From Amphimedon queenslandica (Eukaryota; Porifera; Demospongiae; Haplosclerida; Niphatidae), in NCBI RefSeq assembly GCF_000090795.2, contig NW_003546266.1, positions 213,732 to 277,731 of the forward strand: a DNA stretch of 64,000 nt, given 5' to 3'. Within the stretch, counting starts at the first letter, position 1. Each line of letters starts with the position of its first letter. A program made the translations under genes and the position numbers. This document shows, piece by piece, positions 11,543 through 23,647 of this stretch. The notes under the pieces were generated by a model. The model was not told where the DNA came from. It was given only the letters and a program-made list of their open reading frames with translations, and ran no database searches.

Positions 11543-13903
11543 TACTATATCCCAACTGAGTTTGACCCAAGAAAAACTGGAATAACTTTTTATAGGAATG
11601 TGGGATAAGGATGAAACTTTCACAATTTCTTAGTCGCCCAATGCCATCACAGGATCTCAGGTTTTGGATCTCTCAGCCCTTGGGAACCCTGAGAACTGAG
11701 TTCTCCCTATAAACCCAATGACATACCAAAGCTAACCGCAAACTACGTTTTATTACGTACACGCTTACGTCATTGTTTACGTAGAGGACATTAATTATTA
11801 TTTCGAGCACTGCTGTATCATGTATTATTATCTAGAAGTTTATCAAGTGAGATCTTTTGACAGTGGGGGCCTTCACAAAGGCCGGTCGAATAAAGATTTT
11901 TCTGTTGTTCCTTAGATGATTCGATGATCACTGCAGGTATTAACTCACAAGCCCTCTACACTTGCAAGTGGGCTGTTTCCCCACAGCTCTTCATCCTCCT
12001 CATCTGAAATATCGGTTTCACTTTCACTGTCATTTAATTCATCCTCAGAGTCATCTGATTCTGATTCAGTTGATGAGTCACCAACATGAATTGAAAAGTC
12101 AGGTACGGTAACTACATATGATAGTCTGTCTGCTTCATAGTATCGATCCTCCACCTTCTCACGTACATGCTGAACAAGACTGTGCCATCTTTCTGGATGT
12201 GATACCATCTTTAACGAGAGGTTCCAATGCTTCAAGTGTGAATTGTGTATTATGTGTTTTAGCATATCCTTTAACTTGGGACCGTGCCATTTCAATAGGA
12301 TTAAGTTCACAGTGTCCTACTGGAAGTCTCACCACTTCATAACCAGCACTCTTTGCCATCTCATCTATAGCATACTGCAAATATTTACTCTTATGTTGCT
12401 TTATAATGATGTAAAGGGCCTTCTTGGTAGATCCAGCTGGAAATGGTATGCTCTTGTTTACTAACCACGAGATCATATCACCTTTACGCCATGATGAAGT
12501 AGGTAGTGGTTCAAATCTCCTTGAATGATATGATGCATTGTCCATCGCTATTATAGAGTTTACAGGAATATTAGGGAGTAGTTGATCTTTGAACCATCGC
12601 TCGAATTCCTGGTGATCCATATCTTTGTGGTAGTCATCTGAAGTGCCCCCAGACTGAAATACCAGTTCTGCATTTGGTACCCAGCCATTTTCTGATCCTG
12701 CATGAAGGATGATCAGTCTCTTGCCCTTTCCGTATGGCTTTGTGACTCCACCACTTGTACCACCAGTTAGTGTGTCTGGTTGTACCTGTAACAATTAACA
12801 AATATTATTGTTATTGTATTTACACCTAGAATAACATACCCATTGTTTATCCTTCGCATCATGAGCATTCATTCATGTTTCATCAAGGTAGATGACTGGT
12901 TTGTTCTCTCCACTACGGTTGTTGTGCATTTTAATTAAATATTCCTCAAGTTGTTTGATGATGTGAGGCTGCTCGTAGTAGATCCTCTTGTTGACGACTT
13001 TCCTAAACCTATAGTTCATATTTTTCAATAAGCGATGGAGAGATGATCTTGATCCTTTAAAAGTGCCATCAGCCTTAAGCTCAGGAAGGAGATTGTCGAG
13101 TGTAATGTATTGCTTCTTTGACTGCATAAGGCATATTTTTCTTCTAATAGCAGTTCGATCAAAACTATCCACACTCAATACACTCTGACGGACTTCGCTA
13201 TATCTTGGAAGGTCTGGTGTGTAAAATTCAGCACCTTCCGGCAATTTTCTCCCTTCAGTCAAGATCTTCACTGAATTTCTAGAGAAGCCAGTGATTTTGA
13301 TAGTTTCTTGAAGTGCTGTTCCTCCACCTTTTTTGGATTTCCCTTCTTCTCTCTTTAAGTGACTAAAGTATTTATAATAATGAATCATAAACTTCCTATC
13401 ATACTTATAGAGTTTCATAATGAGACTTTTCTCCCCAGAGCGAATCCTCTTCCCCCTCGGCATGATCCAGAGTAGTAGAGACCTAGAAAAGTTAACCTAG
13501 GAAAAAAAAACTCGAAAAAAGAGTAACTGACAGCTGCAAATATATAAAACTAACAATAACAAAAATTATACTTTAAGAACTAACTTGACCTTTATATAGA
13601 AGCTAGAAGAACTTTCATGGAACCCACAGAAGACAAGAAGAAGCAACTAGAAGGACTCAAACAATAGATAAACCAAACTATATAGAAGAGCAAAGCAACT
13701 ATACCATTTTGGGAGTGAAGCACGTAGCACCACACACCTGCACATGTTGACTACGCCCTTCAATCATTGACTATGAATATAATTATCTTGCGTGGCTTTT
13801 ACTCGTCATATAATGCAATGTGACGTAACAGTTTATGTAACAACATTTTTCAAATTCCACACAGCTGCTTCCACTTCCTGTCAAACTCAGTTGGGATATA
13901 GTA
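11543..13903 (-). mobile_element. IS630/Tc1-type DNA transposon, nearly complete
   Basis: The element has perfect terminal inverted repeats beginning TACTATATCCCAACTGAG (11543 on; reverse complement ending at 13903) and extending through TTTGAC. TA is present on both sides (11541-11542 and 13904-13905), giving a 2,361-bp element. It contains one transposase gene on the minus strand with a 54-bp intron. The two ends are identical over about 22 bp, so the insertion is fairly recent, although the gene has two lesions. Confidence 0.92.
11945..13463 (-). pseudogene. DDE_3 (IS630/Tc1-mariner) transposase, two lesions
   Basis: Exon 1 is 13463-12841 and exon 2 is 12785-11945. The intron 12840/12839-12786 has donor GTATGT and acceptor TTACAG and is phase 0. 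The N-terminal half (MPRGKRIRSGEKSLIMKL...) looks like the helix-turn-helix DNA-binding region, with a GFSRNSV helix. The catalytic residues are all visible: first Asp in VIYLDET at the end of exon 1, second in IIAMDNASYH, Glu in HCELNPIEMA. The protein ends in an acidic tail rich in SDDSEDE. Lesion 1: TGA at 12875-12873 directly after LDET, where the family has Trp, so probably TGG to TGA. Lesion 2: a one-base insertion near 12197 shifts the frame after KDGIT; downstream the frame continues with PERWHSLVQHVR. Otherwise the gene is intact over about 490 codons. Start chosen at the first Met of the open frame, about 440 bp from the TIR. Confidence 0.9.
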
Positions 13904-13905
13904 TA

Positions 13906-15013
13906 CCTAATTTATATTCAATCGATAATAATAATAACAATAGTATTGTACATGTAGAATGCTATGTTTCTTAATCACTACTACACTAGAGGCACTAAAT
14001 CAATCATTATGTACATACGAAGGCTTTCAAAGCCTTTTCTCTTGGCTGTACTATAAAATAGCTATCACAAAGTAGACTAAAATACATGTTTATCTATTTA
14101 CTTTAATTATCAGCCATATGTAGCTGGCTATACATGTAGAATATTAAATTGTATTTTGTGACAATTTTAGCATTAGTTTTTTGGAAGAATAGTTTTATTT
14201 TGTGTTGGAAAAGTTGTTATCCACTGAAACTGTGACAGTAAACAGTTTACTTAAACCATGCAAATATTCTTAGTTTACCGTACATTTATTAGTGTAGCAA
14301 GCTACATTTATATAGGTCAAAATTTTTAGGTTTAGCTAATCAAAAGTAAAATACTTATATTTCTAAAAACAAGCACTGAATGGAAAATGCATAAAGAAAT
14401 TTCTTATTATTTCACTCATATCCATAATTCCTTAGTGATGCTATAATTCTGTTTAATTTGACTTTCCACAGTTTTATAGTTGCTATCACTTCCTTTCATA
14501 ATTTTTTGGCTGAGCAAGCCAAGGCCTGTTACTAACCAACATGCAACACTTTATGTTGACAGCTCTAAGCTTGCCTAAGCTGTCAAGTTCTTGCATAATG
14601 TCTTATGATGCATGTACTTAACTCTACATGGCAATGATGGCATTTTGAAGATGCTTTTGCCTTTTCAGACCAATTTTACAAAGCCACTATTAATTTACCT
14701 TTGACTATAAGTACTATAATTTGCCAGATAATTATTGAGCTGGTTTTCTGATAACGTACATGTTTGTGAATGTATGCTTGTTTGTACGTGTATTTACATG
14801 TATGTAGTAGCTTATAGTGCTATATTAGTATTTGATAATGATATAGGTTTAGTGTTTAAATGTAGTTGTAACCCAAGTTATGCTTTATGCATTTAAGTTG
14901 TCTAATATCGGTGAAGTAGTGTTGTGACCATTAATCTTAATTTACATGTAAAACACCCAATCTTCTGATACTATTATTGCTTATTATCATCAGCATTGTC
15001 AGTTTATTAGCCC
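13906..15013. other. Intergenic, no gene recognised
   Basis: AT-rich. TACATGTA words are frequent (13948, 14131, 14947 region). No exon, repeat pair or RNA gene could be supported. Confidence 0.5.
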
Positions 15014-15133
15014 ACTCCAATTTCATCTGTTTCACAGGCGGAGAGGGCAGGTAGCCTCATTAAATTTTTTATCATTAAAATGTTTAATTGCCAATGCGGG
15101 TGGGAAAGGTGAATCTATGAATGTAATTGGAGT
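15014..15133. mobile_element. Short MITE (about 120 bp)
   Basis: The left end ACTCCAATTTCATCTGTTTC pairs with the right end, whose reverse complement reads ACTCCAATTACATTCATAGA and then TTCACC. Inside the TIRs are a G-rich left part (GGCGGAGAGGGCAGG) and its rough complement. The unit is non-coding. Only one copy is in this window and no clear target duplication is seen, so the element status is tentative. Confidence 0.55.
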
Positions 15134-15682
15134 TGACTTTACATGTGCTTAACTGTACACATCCTTCTTTTACATTGCATGTGTATGCTATGTACCAAAA
15201 TTAATGATAAATGCAACAAGTCATGCTATTAGGCTTGACTAAGCTCTTATTTAATAACATCACAATGTGGCTGACACAAATTCCATGCAGTCACTTTATA
15301 TCTACTGTAATTATGAATGAGAGAAGAAGATGTACTAATGTCTATGACGGCTAATTGATACATACCTATGTCGCAATTGATTATGATTACTCGACCCTGA
15401 CCCTTGCCTTTTACTTGTATAAAAACTTGTGCAGTTTTAATACATAGTTTTACTGATTGTTTCAATAGTAATAGATATGACTAACAATTCCTGTTAGTGA
15501 AACTTGTAGAATCCATTATTTTATAATTTGGTGAAATCTATCTCATCTTGCTTGAAATAAATTTTGCAGTTCATTCACACAATTACTTATGGCACTTCCT
15601 TTATGTCACAGTCACATGCAATTCACCACAACACTTCTCACTTTACGTAATACTTTTGTTTCCTCACTCTCTCTCATTACAG
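15134..15682. other. Intergenic or intron upstream of the WD-repeat exon
   Basis: No second WD-repeat exon was found here. The last 20 bases are a pyrimidine-rich tract (CTCACTCTCTCTCATTACAG) serving as the acceptor of the next exon. Confidence 0.45.
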
Positions 15683-15875
15683 ATGCAATGATAGCCATTA
15701 CAGTTGATGGTACATTGAAGGTCTGGTTGATTTACATTATTATTGACATGAAGGATTTGACTGATCTGTTTGAAGAGAAGTCCAGGTTCTAGGTTTATCT
15801 AGTCCTCCCTCATTGACTTCAGAGTTATTTGCTGACTTCTCATTAGCTCTTGTTGTTCACAGAGACTCGTGGCAG
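15683..15875 (+). pseudogene. Single exon resembling WDR7/WDR72 (rabconnectin-3 beta), frameshifted
   Basis: A strong acceptor (TCTCTCTCATTACAG at 15668-15682) and a donor (CGTGGCAG/GTAATG at 15876) bound a 193-bp exon. It encodes DAMIAITVDGTLKVWLI, a WD-repeat blade, then DMKDLTDLFEEKS, and in another frame SLALVVHRDSWQ. From memory of the family, WDR7 has this same order: a V-x-LSVTG-x-LKVW blade, an EISDMQ...FEEES linker, and a short segment ending in LVV...YW. The spacing also agrees. These proteins are large scaffolds of the rabconnectin-3/V-ATPase regulatory complex on vesicles. The frame changes at about 15784, equivalent to one missing base. Because everything else is conserved, this is either a recent lesion or an assembly error. 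I found no neighbouring exons, so a stray exon fragment is possible. Confidence 0.5.
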
Positions 15876-16106
15876 GTAATGATGATATTTATTTTAAATT
15901 TATGTAGCTACATGTACATGTATGTTGTACAATGTCGATAGTTTGGAGTGGTTAATTTGGGCGAGTTGCTTTTTATGAATTAAGGTTTTGGAAATAAAAA
16001 TTTTTTTAACGGCTGTTTGAAATTTTACCATGCCCACATCTCAGGTAAAAATTTTGGCTTATAGAGTAGTTAGTTGAAATTTTACTTGCCTAAATCATCT
16101 ACTTGG

Positions 16107-16235
16107 TGGTATTTCTGTACATGTACATGCAGGATGTGTAGTTCTTCATTTTAACTTTTACTACATGTACTTTGCATGTACATTGATGTGTACATGTACA
16201 TGCACATGTACGTACTACGTGCACGTACGTGGACA
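16107..16235. repeat. Cluster of TACATGTAC / ACGTAC palindromic words
   Basis: Within 130 bp the words TACATGTAC, GCATGTAC, CACATGTACG and CGTGCACGTACG are packed, ending in ACGTACTACGTGCACGTACG. Each is self-complementary or nearly so. The same TACATGTA word is scattered over the entire window at lower density. Confidence 0.7.
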
Positions 16236-16306
16236 CATTTTTTAATTTTCTGTTTTTACATGCACATTAGTTGTAATCTAATTATTAATTAATTTTCATT
16301 TGCAAT

Positions 16307-16545
16307 TGTGACCATAATTGACAAAAGGTACCTCATGGTGGATTTTAAAATTCATCATTATAAAGAAAAGTGTCAACCTCTGAGTGCTCTGATAAGACAA
16401 GCAATGTTTGTAAAAGTTTCAGAGTAACTTTTCTTATCCTGTGGAGTAATTTTATGATAATTGGAACTTAGGAAGTTGGATGTTTGTCGCTACAAAGACA
16501 AATTTTACCGTCACCATAATGTACCTATTGTCAATTGTGGTCACA
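16307..16545 (+). mobile_element. MITE copy 2 of the TGTGACC family
   Basis: Same architecture and orientation as 10158-10395: TGTGACCATAATTGAC at the left and GTGGTCACA at the right, with the shared internal phrases TTTTAAAATTCATCATTA and GGAGTAATTTTAT. The flanks are AAT and CTTG, not TA, so this copy has lost its target duplication or is older. Confidence 0.85.
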
Positions 16546-18639
16546 CTTGATACATCTGTGTATGTGTACATGTACATGCAGATATATCATATGAAACAGT
16601 TGCAAATTCATCCTTGTGAGCTGGGAGTAACTCAAAGGAATGATCATTCCTCTCATTCAAAATGGTGTTACTATGATAATAATAATATGTTTGTTTTTTC
16701 CTTTTTCAGTAATTCTCTAAAGGCTGCTCCCTGTACATGTACCTTTAAGTACTTACATTTATAATCTAATTTTAAAAGTGCTTTTAAGCACAGCAAAAAG
16801 TGCATGTGAATAGTGTACATGTACTTGTAGTGGTTACACAGTCTAGTAAAATTGAAGTAACAGTAGTACACCAGTTTAGTAGGACATTGCATGACAGTGT
16901 GAGTGTGTGTTAGAAGTAATAGCATCACATGTGCAATGTACAATGAACAACTATAACTGTAATTTTACATTATTGTTACATTTAGTGAATATATAGTACT
17001 TATTAATGTACTCATTTATTAAATAGTACATGTAGCTTTTGCAATCATACATATGTAGTAAAGTCATGCATTAAATCTGTCTTTACTTATGTGAAGCACA
17101 AGAAATTTTTGAATAATAAATCATTTATACTTGTCAGTTTAAAGAATACCACTTTATTTCCTTGACTGATATCATTTAATTATTATATTGTTGAATTAAC
17201 TAGCTCTGCAAGTTAGAAAGCAAATAACTGTCATTAAGTGTTAACTTGATTTTCTGATTAAAACTTCATTTTAATAAAACTAAAATCCTAAAAATTGTGG
17301 TATTATCTACGTTCATTTTCCTGCTAAATCAACAAGTTCTGCACAATAGCTGCAACTTCCAAATTTCCAGTTCCTAAATTGTTGATTTTCAACTTTCAAA
17401 AAGGAAAGTTCAGGTTGCAGTGCACAATATGCCATATCAAGAATTATAAGTTTTTGAGCTGGAGTTCGTAAAAGTTCTTGTGAAATTCTTCTTTAAAAAA
17501 AAAAGTTAATGTACAGATTGGCTTCACAACGCCAAAAAATAGAGTGGCAGAGTATTGGACCCATTGGTATAGTTAGAGGCGACTATCCACCAATTCCCCT
17601 TTTTTGAGAGCAACATTTAGTACAGTCTTGCCCTGTTGTTACAACTGTTGAGGGTACACTCCACTTGAATTACTAGCCATCCTTGTCTTAGGACATTTCA
17701 ATCTACATGTATTTCATTAGTTTGCTGTTGCACGTCAATAGATCATGAATAAATAGTTAAAGTATCAGACAATAAATAATTTTAATCAGATTAGACTGCC
17801 TTATCATTGATTATATAAAATTAATGATTAGATTAAATATATATAAAATACAAAACAACTATGTAGAAAAATTAATGTATACAGCTCACTTTTTGCATGT
17901 CATGATCATTCATCAACGTTTATGTAAGGTTTATCTGGTTTTGTCAAGGTCTGCTGCCAGTTGCCACCTTCAATTAAATATGTGTCCACTAAATACTGAA
18001 TCAGTTAAGGCCCAGTCACATGTCAGCATGGGAAAGGACAGTATACTCTCACCTTGAAAATTAATTATTAAATAAATGACTTGTTTTAAAAATACTGCTT
18101 GTTGTTCGTATACCAATAGTAAGATTCTTGATTTAATACTATGCGAAGCAAGAATATCCTTGACCTTTCCCAGTCTTTTGCTGATACTTGTACAAATAAT
18201 TTTCATTTTCCAAGGAACCTTCAATTGTAATAAACATGAAGGAGACATTGGAGTGCTACAGAAGGAGAGCAAATAAAGATGCTTTCTTGGCAATACACAA
18301 TTAAAGATAAATGGTCGGGGTATATACCTAAGTACAGCAAGTCTATTTGGGAAGATATATTAGACGGGAATAAAGCATTACTGTTTCATGGGAAGGGAGT
18401 AGAGGAAGAGCGTGAAGAGGCCATATGCAGTATTCATTGTTGAGAATGAAGTCGCCAATCAAATGATGTCTTACTACAACTTCAGTGTTGGCCTCTATAC
18501 TGTCTTTGTACAATAGAATATAGAATTCGTAACAATTACGTCACATTCAACCACTCAATGTCTTTAAGGCAGTGTTTTCATGTGTCATATTCTTTGGGTG
18601 AGATGTTGAATTTCAAATTTTAAAATTTTGATCGTCAAA
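16546..18639. other. Intergenic, no gene recognised
   Basis: AT-rich with a TACATGTAC group near 16568 and 16815. The minus-strand frame at 17970-18293 and the plus-strand frame at 17824-18057 show no known domain. A break in the GGLHIEM-family coding sequence occurs near 18640, so what lies to its left is not homologous to that gene. Confidence 0.5.
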
Positions 18640-18917
18640 GCCTGCATGATTCAACGAAACATGCAAGCTTATTATTGTTACTTGATGAGCATGTCTTGTT
18701 TTGGCAACATGATTAGCAGAAATGAAAGAATCAGCTGTTCCAGCATTGGCAATATTTGCTTGTATGATTGCATTGATCCCATCCAGCCATTCTAGTACCT
18801 GCATAATAGATATCTAAATGCTGAAAATTGTAAACTCACCTTTAAAATCACCATCTCAATGTGCAATTAACCAAACACAATGATAAAACGATCCTCTTCA
18901 TAACTACTGGATCAAGT
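18640..18917 (-). pseudogene. GGLHIEM-family repetitive gene, 3' segment (after the nested insertion)
   Basis: This is the downstream continuation of the coding sequence at 25982-28004, separated from it by the element 18918-25981. On the minus strand it reads SYEEDRF, then FG-stop-LHIEM (the family normally has FGGLHIEM), then a 41-bp intron (18839-18799, GTGAGT...TATGCAG), then VLEWLDG, GTADSFISANHVAKTRHAHQ and LNHA. The motifs GGLHIEM and TRHAHQVT mark a protein family I know as repetitive in cnidarians, sponges and other invertebrates; its function is unknown to me. Similarity ends at about 18640 after LNHA, whereas family members continue for a few hundred residues, so this copy is 3'-truncated. 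A TGA lies where the family has a codon before SSSYEED. Confidence 0.75.
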
Positions 18918-19106
18918 TAATGGCGCGCCAAAGTGGACAAAAACAAAAAATTGATATACCTATAGGAAGGTGGTGTGGTGACGCGCATCGCCTCATTCAT
19001 GCATTGATTTCGTGATCGATTATCCATTAGATTATCATTGTGATGTGCAATATGATTATGATATCGATGTCTACGTGTCATGACAACGCCTTGACACTTC
19101 CAAGTA

Positions 19107-22082
19107 ATGGCAAGCAGTAGCAGCAGCAACGATATCTCTAGTGATGAGGTGGACAAAGCAAAAAAGCCATTGAGTTTTTATCCAGTCTGCAGGATAAATT
19201 ACCAGGTCCATCTCAAGCAAATCAGAGCAGTTCCTCATTTACGAATCTTGAAAGTACAGCATGTCGTTTTATTATCTTTGTGTTTCTGTGTATAACACAG
19301 CTTCAGCTAGAGTACTCTCTACTTCATGTGTTTTATTTTGGTGTCAAATCTATGTGTATTGTAAAGTTCATTATAAAATGATAAAAATAATAATAACTAT
19401 TATTTATTTTATGTACACATTTCTCTGCAGGCTAGAGCTAATACTGTCTTAAGCAATATAAATCGTGTGAGGTCTGGGCTGCAAGTTGGTAAAGGGAAAG
19501 GGAAGAAGAGATCGTGCGCCGAAAGAGAAGAAGTGGTAAAACTGTTCCCTCAGTTTAATTCGGCTTAAGATACAGATAAGAAGAAGCCTTGGACTCATGA
19601 CTTTGTTTGCTTGGCCTATGATGACCAAACATCCATTCCAACAACTGCTTGGCAAAAAAGAGCTTACAAGTGCTGGTCTTGGGGAGCAGAAAATAGTCTG
19701 TCAAGATGTAGATTGTGATGCAGTAACGTTTAAGAAGGCTCTGTAAGATAAGTTTCGGAAGCTGGTAAATGGTGGCAGCTACCAGCTGTGCAAGAGTAAG
19801 GCAAATTAACGTAATTTGATGCCACTGTTTTTGTCAGTCCTCTCCACTCCAAGGGCCTTACAGAAGTGTGGCAATGCTCGGACATACATTCGCCAATTAC
19901 AGAAAGACCTCGAGCTGACTCAAAAGCAACATATTGAAGTTAGCATATAGCAGAGATGTGATAATTGTAGTGTTTATTGTAATAGTTACAGAGTGATTAC
20001 TTTAATTTCTTATCATTGTTATATTGTAATTATTGATGGTCTAGGTAAAAGAAAAATGTTTGATTTGTGGTATTGACCTGCCACTTGATGATTTGTTACA
20101 TCATATTGAGATTTGTAGAAGTAAATCGTAAGTGCACAGGAGCATTAATCAACTTATGTTTGTTTGCTTTACTGGGAAGAATGATTTGGATGAGCTTGAC
20201 GGGGAAGCGAGTATTAAGTGTCAAGAAGAAAGGTAATTATGCTCTTAATACTTATGTTTGAAAATATAGTCACAATGCTAGTAGTTTTATCTATTTTGCC
20301 TAAATTAAACTGCCATTTTGAACCACTGTGTGCATGCTAAGATTAATTTCAAGCACAATATGACAAGTTAGTTTTCCCTTTAAAATTACGCATTATTTTT
20401 TAGAACAAGAGCAATTATACACCTATCACCTTTTGAGGGTACACCTAAGGACAATCCCAGTTACAGTCCTAATTTTTAAGTGACAATCTTGATTACAGTC
20501 CTATTCCTCTATCTTAGATGTTTATGCCCATATTCCTCCACCTTACAGTCACAATTTTGAAAGGTAACACAGATTATGATTCATGTACGATTATTCCCAT
20601 ATAACCCCACTACTGAAACCAACTAACCTACATGTAATTGCTCTCTTTCTCTATTAATAGTCATGTTCCTGATGCGAGTAGTAGTCCAAATTAACCACCA
20701 GTGATGTTTTTAAAGTATGTTATAACTATGATGCAAAATTTTATTTGTATTTTATATAAAGCAATTCTGGACGTTCTAAAGAAAAGGCGGAAGTAACAGA
20801 CCTCAAAAGCTGTATTAAAACAGTCCTTCATTAAAACATTGACTGCACCACATCTTTATTTGGAATTTCAGAGAGATTTTACCCATACTGATGCTCTGAA
20901 GCATTCTGCTAAACCTAAATTTGACCAAAAAAATCAGTGAAAAGTACACAAACAAGTTTTGCTAATTTAAAAATCTTTAATTTTAGGTAACTTTTGTTGG
21001 TGAAGCTGGAGAAGATATTGGGGGACTATGCAGAGAATTTTGGAGGTTATTTGTGTCATCAGCAGCTCAAGAATATTTTATAGAAGCTTCAAGCAAGACC
21101 ATGTGCATAGGTTGAAGTTTATGAAAGACATGGAGAATGAATAGCCATGTCAGTGGTATGGGATGGTTTTGGCTTTCCAATGTTAGCACCTTCAATATAT
21201 GAATACATGGTCACAGGAACATGTACATGTACTAATATTCCTGTACAAGACATACCTAAACCCGGAGTCAGCTCACTTGTTTTAACGGTAAAAATAATGA
21301 ACTAGTACTTATTTTTAGCATATATATTTTGTACATTTGCTCTGCTGAAACAGTTGAGGAACCAAAGTCAATTTTTGATAATGATACTTATGCTAATGCT
21401 TTGTTTGAGACTGCATACAAAAAGCCAATTTCTGTGCTGACTCTTCACAACAAGGAAGAGCTTACTAATGTTGTTTCTACTTACCATACTTAGATCAAAG
21501 TGAAGACATAAATAGAGCAATTTGTGAAGGGTCTTGAAAGTCTTAATATTCACTCATACATGGTTAAATTTCCAACAATTATGAAGACATTTTTTGAGAA
21601 GGAGAATGAAAAGCTGATGGCATGTTAGTGAGATTTTTTGAATCAAACATTGTTTTATATTTTCTTATTTCTTCAGAATACAATAAAGGATTGATCAAAG
21701 TTAAGTTTTCAGACGAGGAATTTTCGCTTTGCCGAAACGAGGAAGCAACTTACATGCATTTTGTTGATTTTATAGCTGAATGTGAAAGTAAGGAGTTATA
21801 TTACAGTATTAATTATTATTGTTACTTTACTTTATACAGAAGGATCAATTGATGTGTCTTTAGATGATGTATAAATATTTCTCACTGGCAGTGATAGAGC
21901 CTCCTCTTGGTTTTTCCAGCACACTGGAGGTAACATTCCTACGTAATGCAAGTCGCACTATGGCTTCAGCTTCAACCTGTTCTTTGGAACTCAAACTGCT
22001 TACCTGTCACAAGGAGTATTCTAGCTTTTGCTCTTCAATGAAATGGTCTTTCAAAGGACATGGTGGTTTTCATATAGTTTAG
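19107..22082 (+). pseudogene. HECT-domain E3 ubiquitin ligase-like gene of the transposon (G2E3-like), degraded
   Basis: Short exons with GT-AG borders can be followed. Exon 1 is 19107-19253 (MASSSSSNDISSDEVDKA, then frameshifted in a T run near 19175). Exon 2 is 19431-19938 (KKPWTHDFVCLA..., then ARTYIRQLQKDLELTQKQ). Exon 3 is 20045-20127, a zinc finger EKCLICGIDLPLDDLLHHIE followed by IC (C-x2-C...H-x3-C, UBZ/Rad18-like). Exon 4 is 20180-20232, acidic. HECT parts follow: VTFVGEAGEDIGGLCREFWR at 20987, further blocks near 21400-21540 and 21676-21790, and the C-terminal lobe at 21893-22082. The catalytic Cys sits in STCSLELKL (codon 21978-21980). HECT ligases take ubiquitin from an E2 on this Cys and pass it to substrates. 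At least five stops or frameshifts are visible (19569, 19744, 19807, 20802 and 21491 regions), so no working protein is made. Related genes are annotated as G2/M-phase-specific E3 ligase-like in many invertebrates. Confidence 0.8.
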
Positions 22083-22488
22083 CAATGTCACATGGGATAC
22101 TGGAATACTAACATTTAAGTTGGCACTTACTCTCATTTTTAACTTAACTCTCATTTATCATTTTTATTGATAATTAAGATTTTATTTTTTCTAAACAATC
22201 TTTTATCACACAATCATCTTATTATTATCCTAAGGGACTAAAAATTGCGTACTACAAAATTTATTTCTGTAGCTTAAATGCAGCAAATGACTTCGTCATC
22301 ACTCACACTCTGCAATTGATCTTTTAAAGTACTAAAGGATTTTGAAGTTCGTCAATAAACTCTGGAACTGTAATAGTGTGGTCTCCATCAGTACAGACAG
22401 GACCCTCCCAATCAATGCCATAATCATTGTCAACTAGTAATTGATTATCTGCATTATCATTTGGATTAGATAGGAAATGATGTTGAAG

Positions 22489-23647
22489 TCACATGATACA
22501 TTGCTGCATTGTGGTATGATTGTGGCTAGTCCTCATCTTGTGATGATTCCAGACATCTTTAAACAGGGTTAACTGTTGCTGAACATCTTCCATATGTACA
22601 AATATTAATGCAAAAATATCAGCTTCTTTAGACTTGTCAAGAAGACCGCTATCTTCAAGTGAATAAATAATAGAATGGTAGTAACTGGTGCATTCAGTGA
22701 ATACATTCCTCCATAATCTCTCTATTCTCTGGTTATGAACACTATGTCCCGTTAACATACAGCCAGGTTCACGCAATGGGTGGTGAAGCATAAATTGAGC
22801 AACATGAGTGTTTTCTCAACCCATATCACTCCTCACCCTGCTTGGCAATCCAAATTTTTCAACAGACTGTTCAAAACATAGAAGGCCTGTGTCTGCCTTA
22901 TTATTATTAGATACAACACGTAAATGTAATAATTATCATTCGACTGAATCCATCAATCAAACCATGAATCACAAAATGCCAATATTAGTTTGTGGTCGCT
23001 GTCATTGTGCCACAGAGCATTGGGGAAGACGGTAAACTAAAAACTCTCCTATGTAATGCTCTGGTTAATCTTCTCTGTGATCCCAAATGATCGACTCGGT
23101 GAAGTGCCCCTCTAATTCTTCTCCTTTGAATAATTTGGCCAGAATAACTAAATATTCCTTCAGTGATTCAGCAACCACTATCAGGTTGCATTCTTTGAAT
23201 TGCAGCCACTTGCTCATCTGTTTCAGAATCCAAAAGAGTACTGTATCTCCTACTTCTAGTTACCCTAATCTCTGCCAAACGTCTCTGTACAGTACGAACA
23301 GAACACTGCCATATCAGATAAAATGAAATCATGCCTTGTAAGAAATTGTAACTGTGCGTTAGATATGTCTATTCTAGGATGCCCCGCGTCCTTATACGAC
23401 ACACTTGGATTATATGATCTCCAGCATAGCAACAAAGTCTCTTACAGATGAAACCATATTCTTCATGACTAGTACCTACCATATTACTTTCAAGTAGAAT
23501 GAAGTTAGAAAGCACATCTTTACAGTTATTGAAGTACACTAACTTTACATTGAACGGTGCATTCGTGAAATGTTCCTCTACAAGCTCTTCCATTTCGTCA
23601 ATTAGATTTTCTCTTGGGTTTTCTTGTTCATTGACAGCAATAGCCAT
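22489..23647 (-). pseudogene. Integrase-core (rve-like) DDE transposase of the HECT element, degraded
   Basis: The frame starts near 23647 with MAIAVNEQENPREN (an upstream Met at 23710 is also open). It runs through the N-terminal region to RIRTRGILE, then TVQRRLAEIRVTRSRRYS (about 23290-23230), RRRIRGALHRVD (about 23120), a broken core with HFVIHGLIDGFSRM (about 22960), and the well-preserved end [18 protein letters not shown] (22755-22700), SLEDSGLLD and WNHHKMRTSHNHTTMQQCIM. The block [12 protein letters not shown] contains the expected catalytic Glu. The block around HFVIHGLIDGFSR normally follows the first Asp (family HIDGNHKL), which is lost in a damaged stretch. Two or more frameshifts and stops separate the blocks. 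A second copy of the same gene lies at 43594-44760. Confidence 0.8.

Noticed and set aside
18917-19156. 79-codon minus-strand ORF at the left end of the HECT element
   Set aside because: Antisense to the TIR and first exon of the HECT-like gene, with no domain.
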